DNA from: RGIG1681 sp045650505
GTDB taxonomy: Bacteria > Bacillota > Clostridia > Christensenellales > UBA1242
Assembly (NCBI GenBank): GCA_045650505.1
Contig: JAZRRE010000003.1
Coordinates: 1-64,000, forward strand
DNA: 64,000 bases
Direction: 5' to 3'
Shown here: positions 8,653-17,134 of the stretch, piece after piece
How positions within the stretch are numbered: position 1 is the first letter of the stretch
Layout: each line of letters begins with the position of its first letter
The notes under the pieces: generated by a model
What the model saw: only the letters and a program-made list of their open reading frames with translations
The model's database searches: none
Told to the model about the DNA's origin: nothing
Made by a program: the position numbers and the translations under genes

Positions 8653-9282
8653 ATGAAAAATGCAATACTTGGCAAAAAAATCGGTATGTCACAAATCTTC
8701 ACTGATGCTGGTGTAGTTATCCCTGTGACTGTAGTTGAAGCAGGTCCTTGCTATGTATCACAAATTAAGACAGAAGCTGTAGATGGCTATAATGCAGTTC
8801 AACTTGCTTACATGGATACAAAAGAAAGCAGAATCACAAAACCTGTAGCTGGACATTTAAAGAAAGCTAATGTTTCAGCAAAGAAATATTTAAAAGAATT
8901 CAAGATTTCAGCTGAAGGTTTAACACTTGGAAGCGAAATCAAATGTGACATTTTCACAGTTGGAGAAAAAGTTGACGTTTCTGGTCAATCAAAAGGTCAC
9001 GGTTTCTCTGGTAACGTTCAAAGATGGAACGCTCACATGCAAGAAATGACACACGGTGTTGGCCCTGTTCACAGATCACCTGGTTCACTTGGTGCTAACT
9101 CAACACCATCAAGAGTTTTCAAGAATCGTAAACTTCCTGGTCACTGGGGTGATGAAAAAGTTACAATTCAAAACCTTGAAATTGCAAAAGTCGATGCTGA
9201 TAGAAACCTTATCTTAATTAAGGGTGCTATTCCAGGAGCTAAAGGCAGTGTTGTTACAATCTGCAGTGCTGTTAAAGCATAA
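8653..9282 (+). CDS. rplC: 50S ribosomal protein L3
   Basis: 209 residues. MKNAILGKKIGMSQIF opens the protein, and the conserved central loop GHGFSGNVQRW, HGVGPVHRSPGS and GHWG(D) motif that reaches the peptidyl-transferase centre are all present. AGGAGGAGA precedes the start. Second in the S10 operon, 25 nt after rpsJ. Confidence 0.97.
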   Translation: MKNAILGKKIGMSQIFTDAGVVIPVTVVEAGPCYVSQIKTEAVDGYNAVQLAYMDTKESRITKPVAGHLKKANVSAKKYLKEFKISAEGLTLGSEIKCDIFTVGEKVDVSGQSKGHGFSGNVQRWNAHMQEMTHGVGPVHRSPGSLGANSTPSRVFKNRKLPGHWGDEKVTIQNLEIAKVDADRNLILIKGAIPGAKGSVVTICSAVKA

Positions 9283-9299
9283 GTTGGAGGGAATAAATA

Positions 9300-9917
9300 A
9301 TGCAAACTAAAGTTTTAAATTTACAAGGACAAGAAGTTAGCAAAATTACACTTTCTGATGAAGTTTTCAAAGCTCCTTACAATGAAGCATTGATTCATCA
9401 AGCAGTTGTTTGCTATTTAACAAATCAAAGACAAGGTACAAAATCTACACTCACTAGAGCTGAAGTTGCTGGTGGTGGAAGAAAACCTTGGAGACAAAAA
9501 GGTACAGGCAGAGCTAGACAAGGTTCTATCCGTTCTCCACAATGGGTACACGGTGGCGTTGTATTTGCTCCAAAGCCAAGAGATTTCGAAAAGAAAATGA
9601 ACGCTCAAATGAGAAGAGGTGCTTTCATCTCTGCACTTTCAACTATGATGGCTGAAAAAGCAATTATCGTTGTTGATGATATGAGCATTGAACCAAAAAC
9701 AAAAGAAGCTGTTAAAGTTCTTGAAGCTTTAAAAGCTAACAGAAATGTAACAGTTGTTACTGATGGTGTTAACGAAAACGCACTTCGTGCATTTGCTAAC
9801 CTTCCAGAAGTTGAAGTTACAACAGCTAACATCTTAAACACATATGACCTTGTTTCAAGTGACTATGTTGTTATCACAAAAGATGCAATCAAGAAAATCG
9901 AGGAGGGCAATAAATAA
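9300..9917 (+). CDS. rplD: 50S ribosomal protein L4
   Basis: 205 residues with the exit-tunnel loop TRAEVAGGGRKPWRQKGTGRARQGS (read in parts) and GGVVFAPKPRD. It lines the nascent-chain exit tunnel; in some bacteria it represses its own operon through the S10 leader. Its stop overlaps the rplW start by one base (TAATG), implying translational coupling. Confidence 0.97.
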   Translation: MQTKVLNLQGQEVSKITLSDEVFKAPYNEALIHQAVVCYLTNQRQGTKSTLTRAEVAGGGRKPWRQKGTGRARQGSIRSPQWVHGGVVFAPKPRDFEKKMNAQMRRGAFISALSTMMAEKAIIVVDDMSIEPKTKEAVKVLEALKANRNVTVVTDGVNENALRAFANLPEVEVTTANILNTYDLVSSDYVVITKDAIKKIEEGNK

Positions 9918-10207
9918 TGGTAGCTCAAGATATTATTTTAAAACCTATCCTTTCTGAAAAGAGCTATGCTGACATCGCTAACAAGAAATATTATTTCAAA
10001 GTTGCAAAGAAAGCTACAAAAACTCAAATCAAAGCAGCAGTTGAAGAAATCTTCAAAGTTAAAGTTGCTAGCGTTAATACAATGAACGTTTACGGAAAAA
10101 TTAAGAGACAAGGAAGAACAGAAGGTCTTACAGGCAATTACAAAAAAGCTATTGTTCAACTTTCTAGTGATAGCAAATCTATCGAATTCTTCGACAGCTT
10201 GTCTTAA
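9917..10207 (+). CDS. rplW: 50S ribosomal protein L23
   Basis: 96 residues with ILKPILSEKSY and the loop VNTMNVYGKIKRQGRTEG, typical of L23, which surrounds the tunnel exit and docks SRP and trigger factor. GAGGAGGG, inside the end of rplD, is its ribosome binding site. Confidence 0.97.
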   Translation: MVAQDIILKPILSEKSYADIANKKYYFKVAKKATKTQIKAAVEEIFKVKVASVNTMNVYGKIKRQGRTEGLTGNYKKAIVQLSSDSKSIEFFDSLS

Positions 10208-10227
10208 TCAAGGAAGGAGAGATAGAT

Positions 10228-11055
10228 ATGGCAATTAAAAAATCAAATCCTACCAGTGCTGGTCAAAGATTTAGAGCAGTTTCATCTTTTGCTGAAATTA
10301 CTTCTAAAACTCCTGAAAAGTCACTTCTTGAAACAAAGAAGAAAACTGGTGGACGTAACTCTTACGGAAGAATTACTGTTAGACATATTGGTGGTGGAAA
10401 CCGTCAAAAATATCGTGTAATCGACTTTAGAAGAAACAAAGATGGCATTCCTGCAAAGGTTGCTTCAATCGAATACGATCCAAACAGATCAGCTTACATC
10501 GCACTTTTAAACTATGCTGATGGTGAAAAGAGATACATCTTGGCTCCTGTTGGTCTTGCAGTTGGCGACACTGTTGAAAGTGGTGCAAATGCAGAAATTA
10601 AAGTTGGTAACACTCTTGCATTTACAAACATTCCTGTTGGTTCAGTTGTTCATAACATTGAATTCAACCCAGGAAAAGGTGGTAAAATTGCTAGAAGTGC
10701 TGGTATTTCAGCACAATTTATGGCACTTGAAGGTGGCTATGCTACACTTCGTATGCCATCAGGTGAAATGAGAAAAGTTCCAGAAGCTTGTCGTGCAACA
10801 ATCGGTCAAGTTGGAAACATTGAACATGAAATCACATCAGTTGGTAAAGCTGGTGTTAAGAGACATATGGGCGTTAGACCTACCGTTCGTGGTTCTGCTA
10901 TGAACCCTGTTGATCACCCACACGGTGGTGGTGAAGGTAGAGCACCTGTTGGACACGCTGGTCCTATGACTCCATGGGGCAAACCTGCTCTTGGATACAA
11001 GACTAGAAAGAAAAAGAATAGAACCAATAAACTTATGGTTAAACGTATTAATTAG
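10228..11055 (+). CDS. rplB: 50S ribosomal protein L2
   Basis: 275 residues. GGGNRQKYRVIDFRR, VGNIEHEITSVGKAG, and the C-terminal VDHPHGGGEGR motif with the key His needed for peptidyl-transferase assembly are all present. Length is normal for the family. Confidence 0.98.
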   Translation: MAIKKSNPTSAGQRFRAVSSFAEITSKTPEKSLLETKKKTGGRNSYGRITVRHIGGGNRQKYRVIDFRRNKDGIPAKVASIEYDPNRSAYIALLNYADGEKRYILAPVGLAVGDTVESGANAEIKVGNTLAFTNIPVGSVVHNIEFNPGKGGKIARSAGISAQFMALEGGYATLRMPSGEMRKVPEACRATIGQVGNIEHEITSVGKAGVKRHMGVRPTVRGSAMNPVDHPHGGGEGRAPVGHAGPMTPWGKPALGYKTRKKKNRTNKLMVKRIN

Positions 11056-11066
11056 GAGACAAAGAG

Positions 11067-11348
11067 ATGAGTAGATCAGTTAAGAAAGGCCCATTTGTAG
11101 ATGAGAGCCTTATGAAAAAAATTGAAGCTATGAACGCATCTAATGAAAAGCACGCTGTTAAAACTTGGTCACGTTCTTCAACAATCGTTCCAGATATGGT
11201 TGGTCACACAATCGCTGTTTACGATGGTAGAAAACACATTCCAGTTTATATCACTGCAGAGATGGTTTCATACAAACTCGGTGAATTCGCACCTACAAGA
11301 ACATACAAAGGTCATGCTGGTGTGAAGTCTTTGAAGGGAGGTAAATAA
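11067..11348 (+). CDS. rpsS: 30S ribosomal protein S19
   Basis: 93 residues: MSRSVKKGPFVDESLMKKI, TWSRSSTIVPDMVGHTIAVYDGRKH (in parts) and LGEFAPTR, all diagnostic. It is a 30S head protein working with S13. Its stop overlaps the rplV start by one base (TAATG). Confidence 0.98.
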   Translation: MSRSVKKGPFVDESLMKKIEAMNASNEKHAVKTWSRSSTIVPDMVGHTIAVYDGRKHIPVYITAEMVSYKLGEFAPTRTYKGHAGVKSLKGGK

Positions 11349-11737
11349 TGGCTACAAGACAAAGAGAAAGAGCTGAAAGAAATGCTCAAAATGCTGATAA
11401 AAGACCTAGAGCAATCGCTAAAAATCTTGGAGTTTCTCCATCAAAGGTAAGAATCGTTCTTAACCTCATTCGTGGTAAGGACTATGCAATGGCACTTGCT
11501 ATTTTGAAAAATATGCCAAACGTTGGTGCTGAATATGCTGTTAAAGTATTAGAAAGCGCTGGTGCTAATGCAGAAAACAATTTAGGTATGAACAAAGCAA
11601 ACTTATATGTTGCTGAATGCTATGCTGACGGGGCTGCAACTTTAAAAAGATTCCAACCTGTAAGCAAAGGTAGAGCACACTCAATCAAGAAAAGAACAAG
11701 CCACATCACAATTATTCTTGATGAGAAAAAGGCTTAA
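11348..11737 (+). CDS. rplV: 50S ribosomal protein L22
   Basis: 129 residues. KNLGVSPSKVRIVLNLIRGK and the tunnel-lining beta-hairpin GRAHSIKKRTSHITI are present. An extra N-terminal stretch of about 20 basic residues (MATRQRERAERNAQNADKR) precedes the usual start of the core. GGGAGG in the end of rpsS serves as ribosome binding site. Confidence 0.97.
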   Translation: MATRQRERAERNAQNADKRPRAIAKNLGVSPSKVRIVLNLIRGKDYAMALAILKNMPNVGAEYAVKVLESAGANAENNLGMNKANLYVAECYADGAATLKRFQPVSKGRAHSIKKRTSHITIILDEKKA

Positions 11738-11755
11738 TAAGGTCAAGGAGGAAAT

Positions 11756-12427
11756 ATGGGACAAAAAGTTAATCCACACGGAATCAGAGTTGGTATTAAC
11801 AAGAGTTGGGATAGCAACTGGATTGCTGATAAAAAGCATGTTGCTGCTTACATTCTTGAAGATAACAAAATTCGTGAATTCATTGAAAACAAATACAAAA
11901 ATTGTGGAATTTCAAAAGTAGTTATTGAAAGAAGCAATGAAAACAAAGTTTTACTTTCACTCTATACTTCTAGACCTGGTATGGTTATCGGTCAAAAAGG
12001 TGCAGGTGTTGAAGCTATGAAGGCTGCTATTTCTAAAGTAGCAGGAAAGAAGGAAGTTAATATCAATGTTATTGAAATTAAAACTCCAGACCTTGATGCT
12101 CAACTTGTTGCTGAAAGTATTGCTCAACAATTAGACCAAAGAATTGTTTGTCGTCGTGCAATGAAACAAGCTATTGCAAGATGTCAAAAAGCTGGCGTTA
12201 AAGGTATTAAAGTTATGGTTTCTGGCCGTATCAACAATGCTGAAATCGCTAGAAGTGAAACATTACACTATGGTTCAATTCCACTTCAAACACTTCGTGC
12301 TGATATTGATTATGGCTTCGCTGAAGGCACAATCTATGGAAGACTTGGTGTTAAAGTTTGGATTTACAAAGGAGAAATCCTTGGTAAAGTTAACCTCGCT
12401 AAAAATGTAGAAGGAGGTAAGAACTAA
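11756..12427 (+). CDS. rpsC: 30S ribosomal protein S3
   Basis: 223 residues: GQKVNPHGIRVGI at the start, KH-domain GMVIGQKGAGVE, and C-terminal GIKVMVSGR and LGVKVWIYKGE. It lies at the mRNA entry channel. AAGGAGGA precedes the ATG. Confidence 0.98.
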   Translation: MGQKVNPHGIRVGINKSWDSNWIADKKHVAAYILEDNKIREFIENKYKNCGISKVVIERSNENKVLLSLYTSRPGMVIGQKGAGVEAMKAAISKVAGKKEVNINVIEIKTPDLDAQLVAESIAQQLDQRIVCRRAMKQAIARCQKAGVKGIKVMVSGRINNAEIARSETLHYGSIPLQTLRADIDYGFAEGTIYGRLGVKVWIYKGEILGKVNLAKNVEGGKN

Positions 12428-12428
12428 T

Positions 12429-12872
12429 ATGTTAATGCCAAAAAGAGTTAAAAGAAGAAAAGTTCAAAGAGGCAGAATGACTGGTAAGGCTACACGTGGC
12501 AACAAACTTGCTTACGGTGAATACGGTCTTGTTGCTCTTGAACCATGTTGGATGACATCAAACCAACTTGAATCTGGACGTATCGCAATCAACAGATGCT
12601 TCCAAAGAGGTGGTAAGGTTTGGATTGATGTTTTCCCAGACAAACCAGTAACAAAGAAACCTGCAGATACTCGTATGGGTTCTGGTAAAGGTTCTCCAGA
12701 ATATTGGGTTGCTGTCGTTAAACCAGGTAGAGTTATTTTTGAAGTTACAGCTAACTCTAAAGAGCTTATGATTAGAGCTCTTAAGAAAGCTCAATACAAA
12801 CTTCCTTGCGCTACAAAGATTATTTCAAGAGAAGCACAAGAAGCAGCTGCTACCGAGAAGGAGGCTGAATAA
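12429..12872 (+). CDS. rplP: 50S ribosomal protein L16
   Basis: 147 residues beginning MLMPKRVKRRKVQRGRM as in Bacillus-type L16. GGAGG at 12413-12417 fits ATG 12429 better than the second ATG at 12435. The GRIAINRCFQRGGKVWI, PVTKKPADTRMGSGKG and EYWVAVVKPG motifs are conserved. Just 1 nt separates it from rpsC. Confidence 0.97.
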   Translation: MLMPKRVKRRKVQRGRMTGKATRGNKLAYGEYGLVALEPCWMTSNQLESGRIAINRCFQRGGKVWIDVFPDKPVTKKPADTRMGSGKGSPEYWVAVVKPGRVIFEVTANSKELMIRALKKAQYKLPCATKIISREAQEAAATEKEAE

Positions 12873-12874
12873 TT

Positions 12875-13141
12875 ATGAAAATCAATGAAATTAGTTCATT
12901 AACAGATAAAGAACTTGCTGAAAAACTTGCAAGCTTAAAATCTGAATTATTCAATTTAAGATTCACTCATGCAACAGGAAGTTTAGCAAACAATATGCAA
13001 ATTTCAGTTTGCAAGAGAAACATTGCTAGAGTTAAAACCGTTATGAGACAAAGAGAACTTGGAATGGTTGAAGCTCCTAAAGCAGCTCCAAAGAAAACAA
13101 CAAAAAAATCTGCAAAAGTCGATGCAGAAGTTAAAGGTTAA
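12875..13141 (+). CDS. rpmC: 50S ribosomal protein L29 with basic C-terminal tail
   Basis: 88 residues against about 65 for the family. Residues 1-65 hold the helical hairpin core (KSELFNLRFTHATGSLANN, RNIARVKTVMRQRE); the last 22 or so are Ala/Lys-rich (KAAPKKTTKKSAK). Its ribosome binding site lies in the end of rplP, 2 nt upstream. The tail is one of several such extensions in this cluster. Confidence 0.95.
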   Translation: MKINEISSLTDKELAEKLASLKSELFNLRFTHATGSLANNMQISVCKRNIARVKTVMRQRELGMVEAPKAAPKKTTKKSAKVDAEVKG

Positions 13142-13152
13142 GGTGAAAAAGT

Positions 13153-13419
13153 ATGGCAAATGAAATCGTAAGAAATGAAAGAAAAACAAGAATCGGTGAA
13201 GTTGTTTCTAATAAAATGGACAAAACAATCGTAGTTCTTATCAAAACAAAGGTTTTACACCCTGTATACGGAAAAACACTTAATCACTCAACAAAAGTTA
13301 AAGCAGACGATCCTGAAAACATTTGTGATATTGGCGATACAGTTGAAATTGCTGAAACTCGTCCAATTAGCAAAGATAAGAGATGGAGACTTGTTCGTAT
13401 TGTTGAAAAAGTTAAATAA
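13153..13419 (+). CDS. rpsQ: 30S ribosomal protein S17
   Basis: 88 residues with KTRIGEVVSNKMDKTIVV, HPVYGK and the SKDKRWRLV C-terminal motif. OB-fold primary 16S binder. Upstream AGGTGA is a modest ribosome binding site. Confidence 0.97.
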   Translation: MANEIVRNERKTRIGEVVSNKMDKTIVVLIKTKVLHPVYGKTLNHSTKVKADDPENICDIGDTVEIAETRPISKDKRWRLVRIVEKVK

Positions 13420-13438
13420 TGAGTAGGAGAAATTAGTT

Positions 13439-13810
13439 ATGATACAACCACAAACTAGACTTAGAGTTGCTGACAACTCTGGTGCTAAAGAAATTATGTG
13501 TTTCCACGTTACCGGTGGATCAGTTGTTAAAACTGCTAATATTGGCGACATTATTAAAGCTTCTGTTAAATCTGCTACACCAGGCGCTGCTATTAAAAAG
13601 GGTGATGTTGTTACCGCTGTTATCGTAAGATCAACAAAGGGTGTTCGTAGAGAAGACGGCAGTTACATCAAATTTGACGACAATGCTGCAGTTATTATCA
13701 ATAGTGAAGGTAACCCAAAAGGTACTCGTATCTTTGGGCCTGTTGCTCGTGAGCTTCGTGCTAATCCAAAATTTATGAAGATTATTTCACTTGCACCAGA
13801 AGTTTTATAG
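13439..13810 (+). CDS. rplN: 50S ribosomal protein L14
   Basis: 123 residues beginning MIQPQTRLRVADNSGAKE, with GVRREDGSYIKFDDNAAVI and GTRIFGPVARELR. Length and motifs are canonical. Confidence 0.98.
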   Translation: MIQPQTRLRVADNSGAKEIMCFHVTGGSVVKTANIGDIIKASVKSATPGAAIKKGDVVTAVIVRSTKGVRREDGSYIKFDDNAAVIINSEGNPKGTRIFGPVARELRANPKFMKIISLAPEVL

Positions 13811-13822
13811 GAGGAAGGATAA

Positions 13823-14341
13823 ATGAAGGTTAGTGTTAAAGTAGGCGATACCGTTTTAGTTAATTCCGGAAAAGACTCTGGTAAAAAGGGAAAGGTACTC
13901 GCAGTAAAGAAAAATAAAGATTCAGTTAGACTTATTGTTGAAGGTGTTAACATTATCACCAAAGCAAAAAAAGCTAGAACTGCTCAAGAAAAGAGTGAAA
14001 TCATTAAAACTGAAGGAACAATTGATGTTTCTAATGTTAATGTTATTTGCTCAAAATGCGACAAAGCTGTTCGTGTTAAACACACAGTTGTTGATGGCAA
14101 AAAAGTTAGAGTTTGCCCAAAATGCGGTGCTGTTTTAGATGTTAAATACAGCAAAGACTCAAAAGTAAAGAAAGCTGCTAAAGCTGAAAATGCTGAAGCA
14201 AAAGAAACAAAGAAAGCTGAAAAAGCTGCAAAAACAGAAAAGTCGAAAGTTACAAAGTCAGTTAAATCTGATGAAAAAGCAACAAAAGTTGCAGTAGCTA
14301 AAAAGCCACAAACTGGTAGAAGTGCTCAAAGAGGAGTGTAA
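13823..14341 (+). CDS. rplX: 50S ribosomal protein L24 with zinc-knuckle core and long basic tail
   Basis: 172 residues against about 103 for typical L24. The KOW core (VKVGDTVLVNSGKDSGKKGKV) and two CxxC pairs (CSKC near residue 76, CPKCG near 98) form the usual domain ending near residue 107. The remaining 65 residues are a Lys/Ala/Glu/Thr-rich low-complexity tail (KKAAKAENAEAKETKKAEK) ending QTGRSAQRGV. The tail is probably disordered and surface-exposed. Confidence 0.95.
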   Translation: MKVSVKVGDTVLVNSGKDSGKKGKVLAVKKNKDSVRLIVEGVNIITKAKKARTAQEKSEIIKTEGTIDVSNVNVICSKCDKAVRVKHTVVDGKKVRVCPKCGAVLDVKYSKDSKVKKAAKAENAEAKETKKAEKAAKTEKSKVTKSVKSDEKATKVAVAKKPQTGRSAQRGV

Positions 14342-14347
14342 TAAATT

Positions 14348-14914
14348 ATGGCAACAAAGAAAATCGAATCTGGTGTTAGATTAAAAGATAAATATGTTAA
14401 CGAAGTAGTTCCTGCACTCTTAAAAGAGTTTGGTTACAAAAATGTTAACGAAGTTCCAAAAATCGAAAAAATCGTTTTAAGCATGGGACTTGGTGCAGAA
14501 AAAGATAACTCAAAGAGCTTTAACATTGCTGTTGAAGAACTTGCTTCTATTTCTGGACAAAAACCAGTTGTTACAGCTGCTAAAAAATCTATTGCAAACT
14601 TTAAACTTCGTGAAGGTCAAAAAGTTGGTGCTAAAGTTACTCTTCGTGGAAACAGAATGTATGAGTTTTTAGATAGACTTATTGCTATCGCTCTTCCAAA
14701 AGTTCGTGACTTTAGAGGTATTGATTCTACCACAGGTTTTGATGGTAGAGGTAACTATTCTTATGGTATTAAAGAACAACTTATCTTCCCAGAAATTATC
14801 TATGATAAAATCGAAAAGATTAGAGGTTTTGATATCAATTTTGTTACAACTGCAAAAACTGACAATGAAGCTAGAATGCTTCTCAAACTTATGGGAATGC
14901 CTTTTAAGGCCTAG
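14348..14914 (+). CDS. rplE: 50S ribosomal protein L5
   Basis: 188 residues: KIVLSMGLG, GQKPVVTAAKKSIANFKLREG (in parts), TLRGNRMYEFLDRL and the C-terminal DINFVTTAKTDNEAR. It binds 5S rRNA with L18. Normal length. Confidence 0.98.
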   Translation: MATKKIESGVRLKDKYVNEVVPALLKEFGYKNVNEVPKIEKIVLSMGLGAEKDNSKSFNIAVEELASISGQKPVVTAAKKSIANFKLREGQKVGAKVTLRGNRMYEFLDRLIAIALPKVRDFRGIDSTTGFDGRGNYSYGIKEQLIFPEIIYDKIEKIRGFDINFVTTAKTDNEARMLLKLMGMPFKA

Positions 14915-14945
14915 CGAATAATTTAAGGTAAGCAAGGAGAGAAAA

Positions 14946-15131
14946 ATGGCAAAGAAATCAATGATTAATAAACAACAGGCTCCACAAAAATATAAAACAC
15001 GTGAATACACAAGATGTTCAATTTGTGGAAGACCTCATTCAGTTCTCAGAAAATATGGCATTTGCCGTATCTGCTTCAGAGAACTTGCATACAAAGGTCA
15101 AATTCCTGGAATTAAAAAATCTAGCTGGTAA
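14946..15131 (+). CDS. rpsZ: 30S ribosomal protein S14, zinc-binding type
   Basis: 61 residues, the short C+ form (also called rpsN type Z). CSICGRPHSVLRKYGICRIC supplies four Cys for zinc, and RELAYKGQIPGIKKSSW is the canonical end. AAGGAGAG precedes the start. Confidence 0.98.
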   Translation: MAKKSMINKQQAPQKYKTREYTRCSICGRPHSVLRKYGICRICFRELAYKGQIPGIKKSSW

Positions 15132-15151
15132 TATAGGAGGAAAAGAAGAAA

Positions 15152-15544
15152 ATGGTTAATGATTCTATCGCAGATATGCTCACAAGAATTAGAAATGCTC
15201 AAACAGCAAGACACGAAACTGTTACACTTGAAACTTCAATTATGAAGAAATCAATTGCACAAATCTTGCTTGATGAAGGTTACATTTCTGCATTCGAAGA
15301 AGTTGATGCTGGCAAAAACAAAAATCTTGTTATTAGCTTGAAATATGTAAACAAATCTAAAGTTATTACCGGACTTAAGAGAATCTCTAAACCAGGTAGA
15401 AGAATCTACGCTGGCGCTCAAGATTTACCAAAAGTTCTTGGTGGTCTTGGCATCGTTATTGTTTCAACATCTAAAGGTGTTATGACAGATAGAGAAGCTA
15501 GAAAGCTCGGTATTGGTGGCGAAGTTCTCGCCTATGTATGGTAA
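15152..15544 (+). CDS. rpsH: 30S ribosomal protein S8
   Basis: 130 residues: DSIADMLTRIRNAQ at the N-terminus, RISKPGRRIYA and the C-terminal STSKGVMTDREARKLGIGGE motif. Central-domain 16S binder; in E. coli it represses the spc operon. Confidence 0.98.
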   Translation: MVNDSIADMLTRIRNAQTARHETVTLETSIMKKSIAQILLDEGYISAFEEVDAGKNKNLVISLKYVNKSKVITGLKRISKPGRRIYAGAQDLPKVLGGLGIVIVSTSKGVMTDREARKLGIGGEVLAYVW

Positions 15545-15559
15545 GGAGGATAGAAGAGT

Positions 15560-16117
15560 ATGAGTCGTATAGGTAAAGCTCCGATTGTTCTCCCAGAAAA
15601 TGTTACTGTTGATGTTGACGCTTCAAATATGGTTACTGTTAAAGGACCAAAAGGTGAACTTAAACAACAAGTTCTTGGTAACATTTCAGTTACAAAGGTA
15701 GAACAAGCTGGTAAAAACGCTATTTTATTAGTAGCTAATGACAATCAAAAAGATACAAATGCAAAACACGGTTTATATCGTGCACTCATCGCTAACTTGG
15801 TTACAGGTGTTTCTAATGGATTCACAAAATCTGTTACTATTAACGGTGTAGGTTACAAATGTGCTGTTCAAGGCAACAAATTAGTTTTAAATATCGGTTT
15901 TTCACACCCTGTAAATATGGAAATTCCAGCAGGTTTAACTGTTACATGTCCATCTGCAACTGAAATCGTTGTAGCTGGTATCAGCAAAGAACAAGTTGGA
16001 CAATTTGCAGCTGATATTAAAGCTAACAAGAAGGTTGAACCATATCATGGATATGGTATCTACTATACTAACGAACACGTTAGAAGAAAAGAAATTAAGA
16101 AAACAGGTAAGAAGTAA
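15560..16117 (+). CDS. rplF: 50S ribosomal protein L6
   Basis: 185 residues: SRIGKAPIVLPENV, VKGPKGEL, GYKC and the signature-containing C-terminus VEPYHGYGIYYTNEHVRRKE. The standard signature normally reads PEPYKGKGI; the HGYGI variant is a small local divergence. Confidence 0.97.
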   Translation: MSRIGKAPIVLPENVTVDVDASNMVTVKGPKGELKQQVLGNISVTKVEQAGKNAILLVANDNQKDTNAKHGLYRALIANLVTGVSNGFTKSVTINGVGYKCAVQGNKLVLNIGFSHPVNMEIPAGLTVTCPSATEIVVAGISKEQVGQFAADIKANKKVEPYHGYGIYYTNEHVRRKEIKKTGKK

Positions 16118-16128
16118 GGAGTAGAGTT

Positions 16129-16497
16129 ATGTTTAAGAAAATAGACAAAAATGAAGTTAGAAAAGCAAAACATAGTCGTATTAGACATACCTTGAAAGGT
16201 ACTGCTGATATGCCTAGACTTAATGTTTATCGTTCAACAAATGAGATTTATGCTCAAATTATTGATGATAAAGCTGGTAAAACACTTTGCAGCGCTTCAA
16301 GCAAAGATAAAGCACTTGCTAAAGTTGTTGAAGGCAAAAACAAAGTTGACCAAGCTTTTGAAGTTGGTCAAGCAATCGGTGCTGCTGCACTTAAACTTGG
16401 AATTAAAAAAGTCGTATTCGACCGTAGTGGTTACATCTACACAGGTCGTGTTCAAAAATTAGCTGACGGTGCTAGAGCCGCTGGTCTTGAGTTTTAG
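16129..16497 (+). CDS. rplR: 50S ribosomal protein L18
   Basis: 122 residues: RKAKHSRIRHTLKGTADMPRL, VYRSTNEIYAQIIDD and C-terminal VVFDRSGYIYTGRVQKLADG. It binds 5S rRNA together with L5. Confidence 0.97.
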   Translation: MFKKIDKNEVRKAKHSRIRHTLKGTADMPRLNVYRSTNEIYAQIIDDKAGKTLCSASSKDKALAKVVEGKNKVDQAFEVGQAIGAAALKLGIKKVVFDRSGYIYTGRVQKLADGARAAGLEF

Positions 16498-16506
16498 GAG
16501 GAAATT

Positions 16507-17121
16507 ATGTCAGAAGAATTAGAAACTAAAGTTGAAAATACTGAAGTAGTTGAAAATGCTGAAGTAGTTGCTCCAGCTGAAAACAAAAAAGATGCTAAAG
16601 GTTCTAGAAAACCAAGAAGAGAAAATCGTCGTCCTGAAAGAGTTTCTGATGGACTTGAAAAGAGAATGGTTAGCCTTAACCCAATCACCAAAGTTACAAA
16701 AGGTGGTAAAACAATGCGTTATGACGCACTTATGGTTGTAGGTGATAAAAACGGTAAAGTAGGTATCGGTCTTGCTAAAGCTCTTGACGTTACAAACGCT
16801 ATTGAAAAAGCAACTCTTCTTGCTAAAAAGAATATGATTAGTGTTTGCATCGATGGAACAACAATTCCACACGATATTATTGGTAAATTTGGTACAACCA
16901 AAGTTATCATGATGCCATCTCCAGAAGGTAAAGGTATCATCGCTGGTGGTGCTGTTCGTGATGTTGTTGAACTTGCTGGTATCAAAGATATCACAACAAA
17001 ACTTTATGGTTCAAACAACCCTGTAAACTGCGTTAAAGCAACATTTGAAGGCCTTAAAGCTTTAAGAAGTGCTGAACAAATTGCAGCTCTTCGTGGCAAA
17101 AAGGTTGAAGAAATTAGATAG
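16507..17121 (+). CDS. rpsE: 30S ribosomal protein S5 with acidic/basic N-terminal extension
   Basis: 204 residues; the core starts near residue 47 (LEKRMVSLNPITKVTKGGK) and carries ALMVVGDKNGKVGIGLAKA and the GNNPVNCVKATFEGLK-type C-terminus. The first 46 residues are low-complexity (Glu/Val/Ala, then Lys/Arg/Pro). An AGGAGGA overlaps the rplR stop. Decoding-fidelity protein of the 30S body. Confidence 0.96.
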   Translation: MSEELETKVENTEVVENAEVVAPAENKKDAKGSRKPRRENRRPERVSDGLEKRMVSLNPITKVTKGGKTMRYDALMVVGDKNGKVGIGLAKALDVTNAIEKATLLAKKNMISVCIDGTTIPHDIIGKFGTTKVIMMPSPEGKGIIAGGAVRDVVELAGIKDITTKLYGSNNPVNCVKATFEGLKALRSAEQIAALRGKKVEEIR

Positions 17122-17134
17122 GAGGAAGATTTAA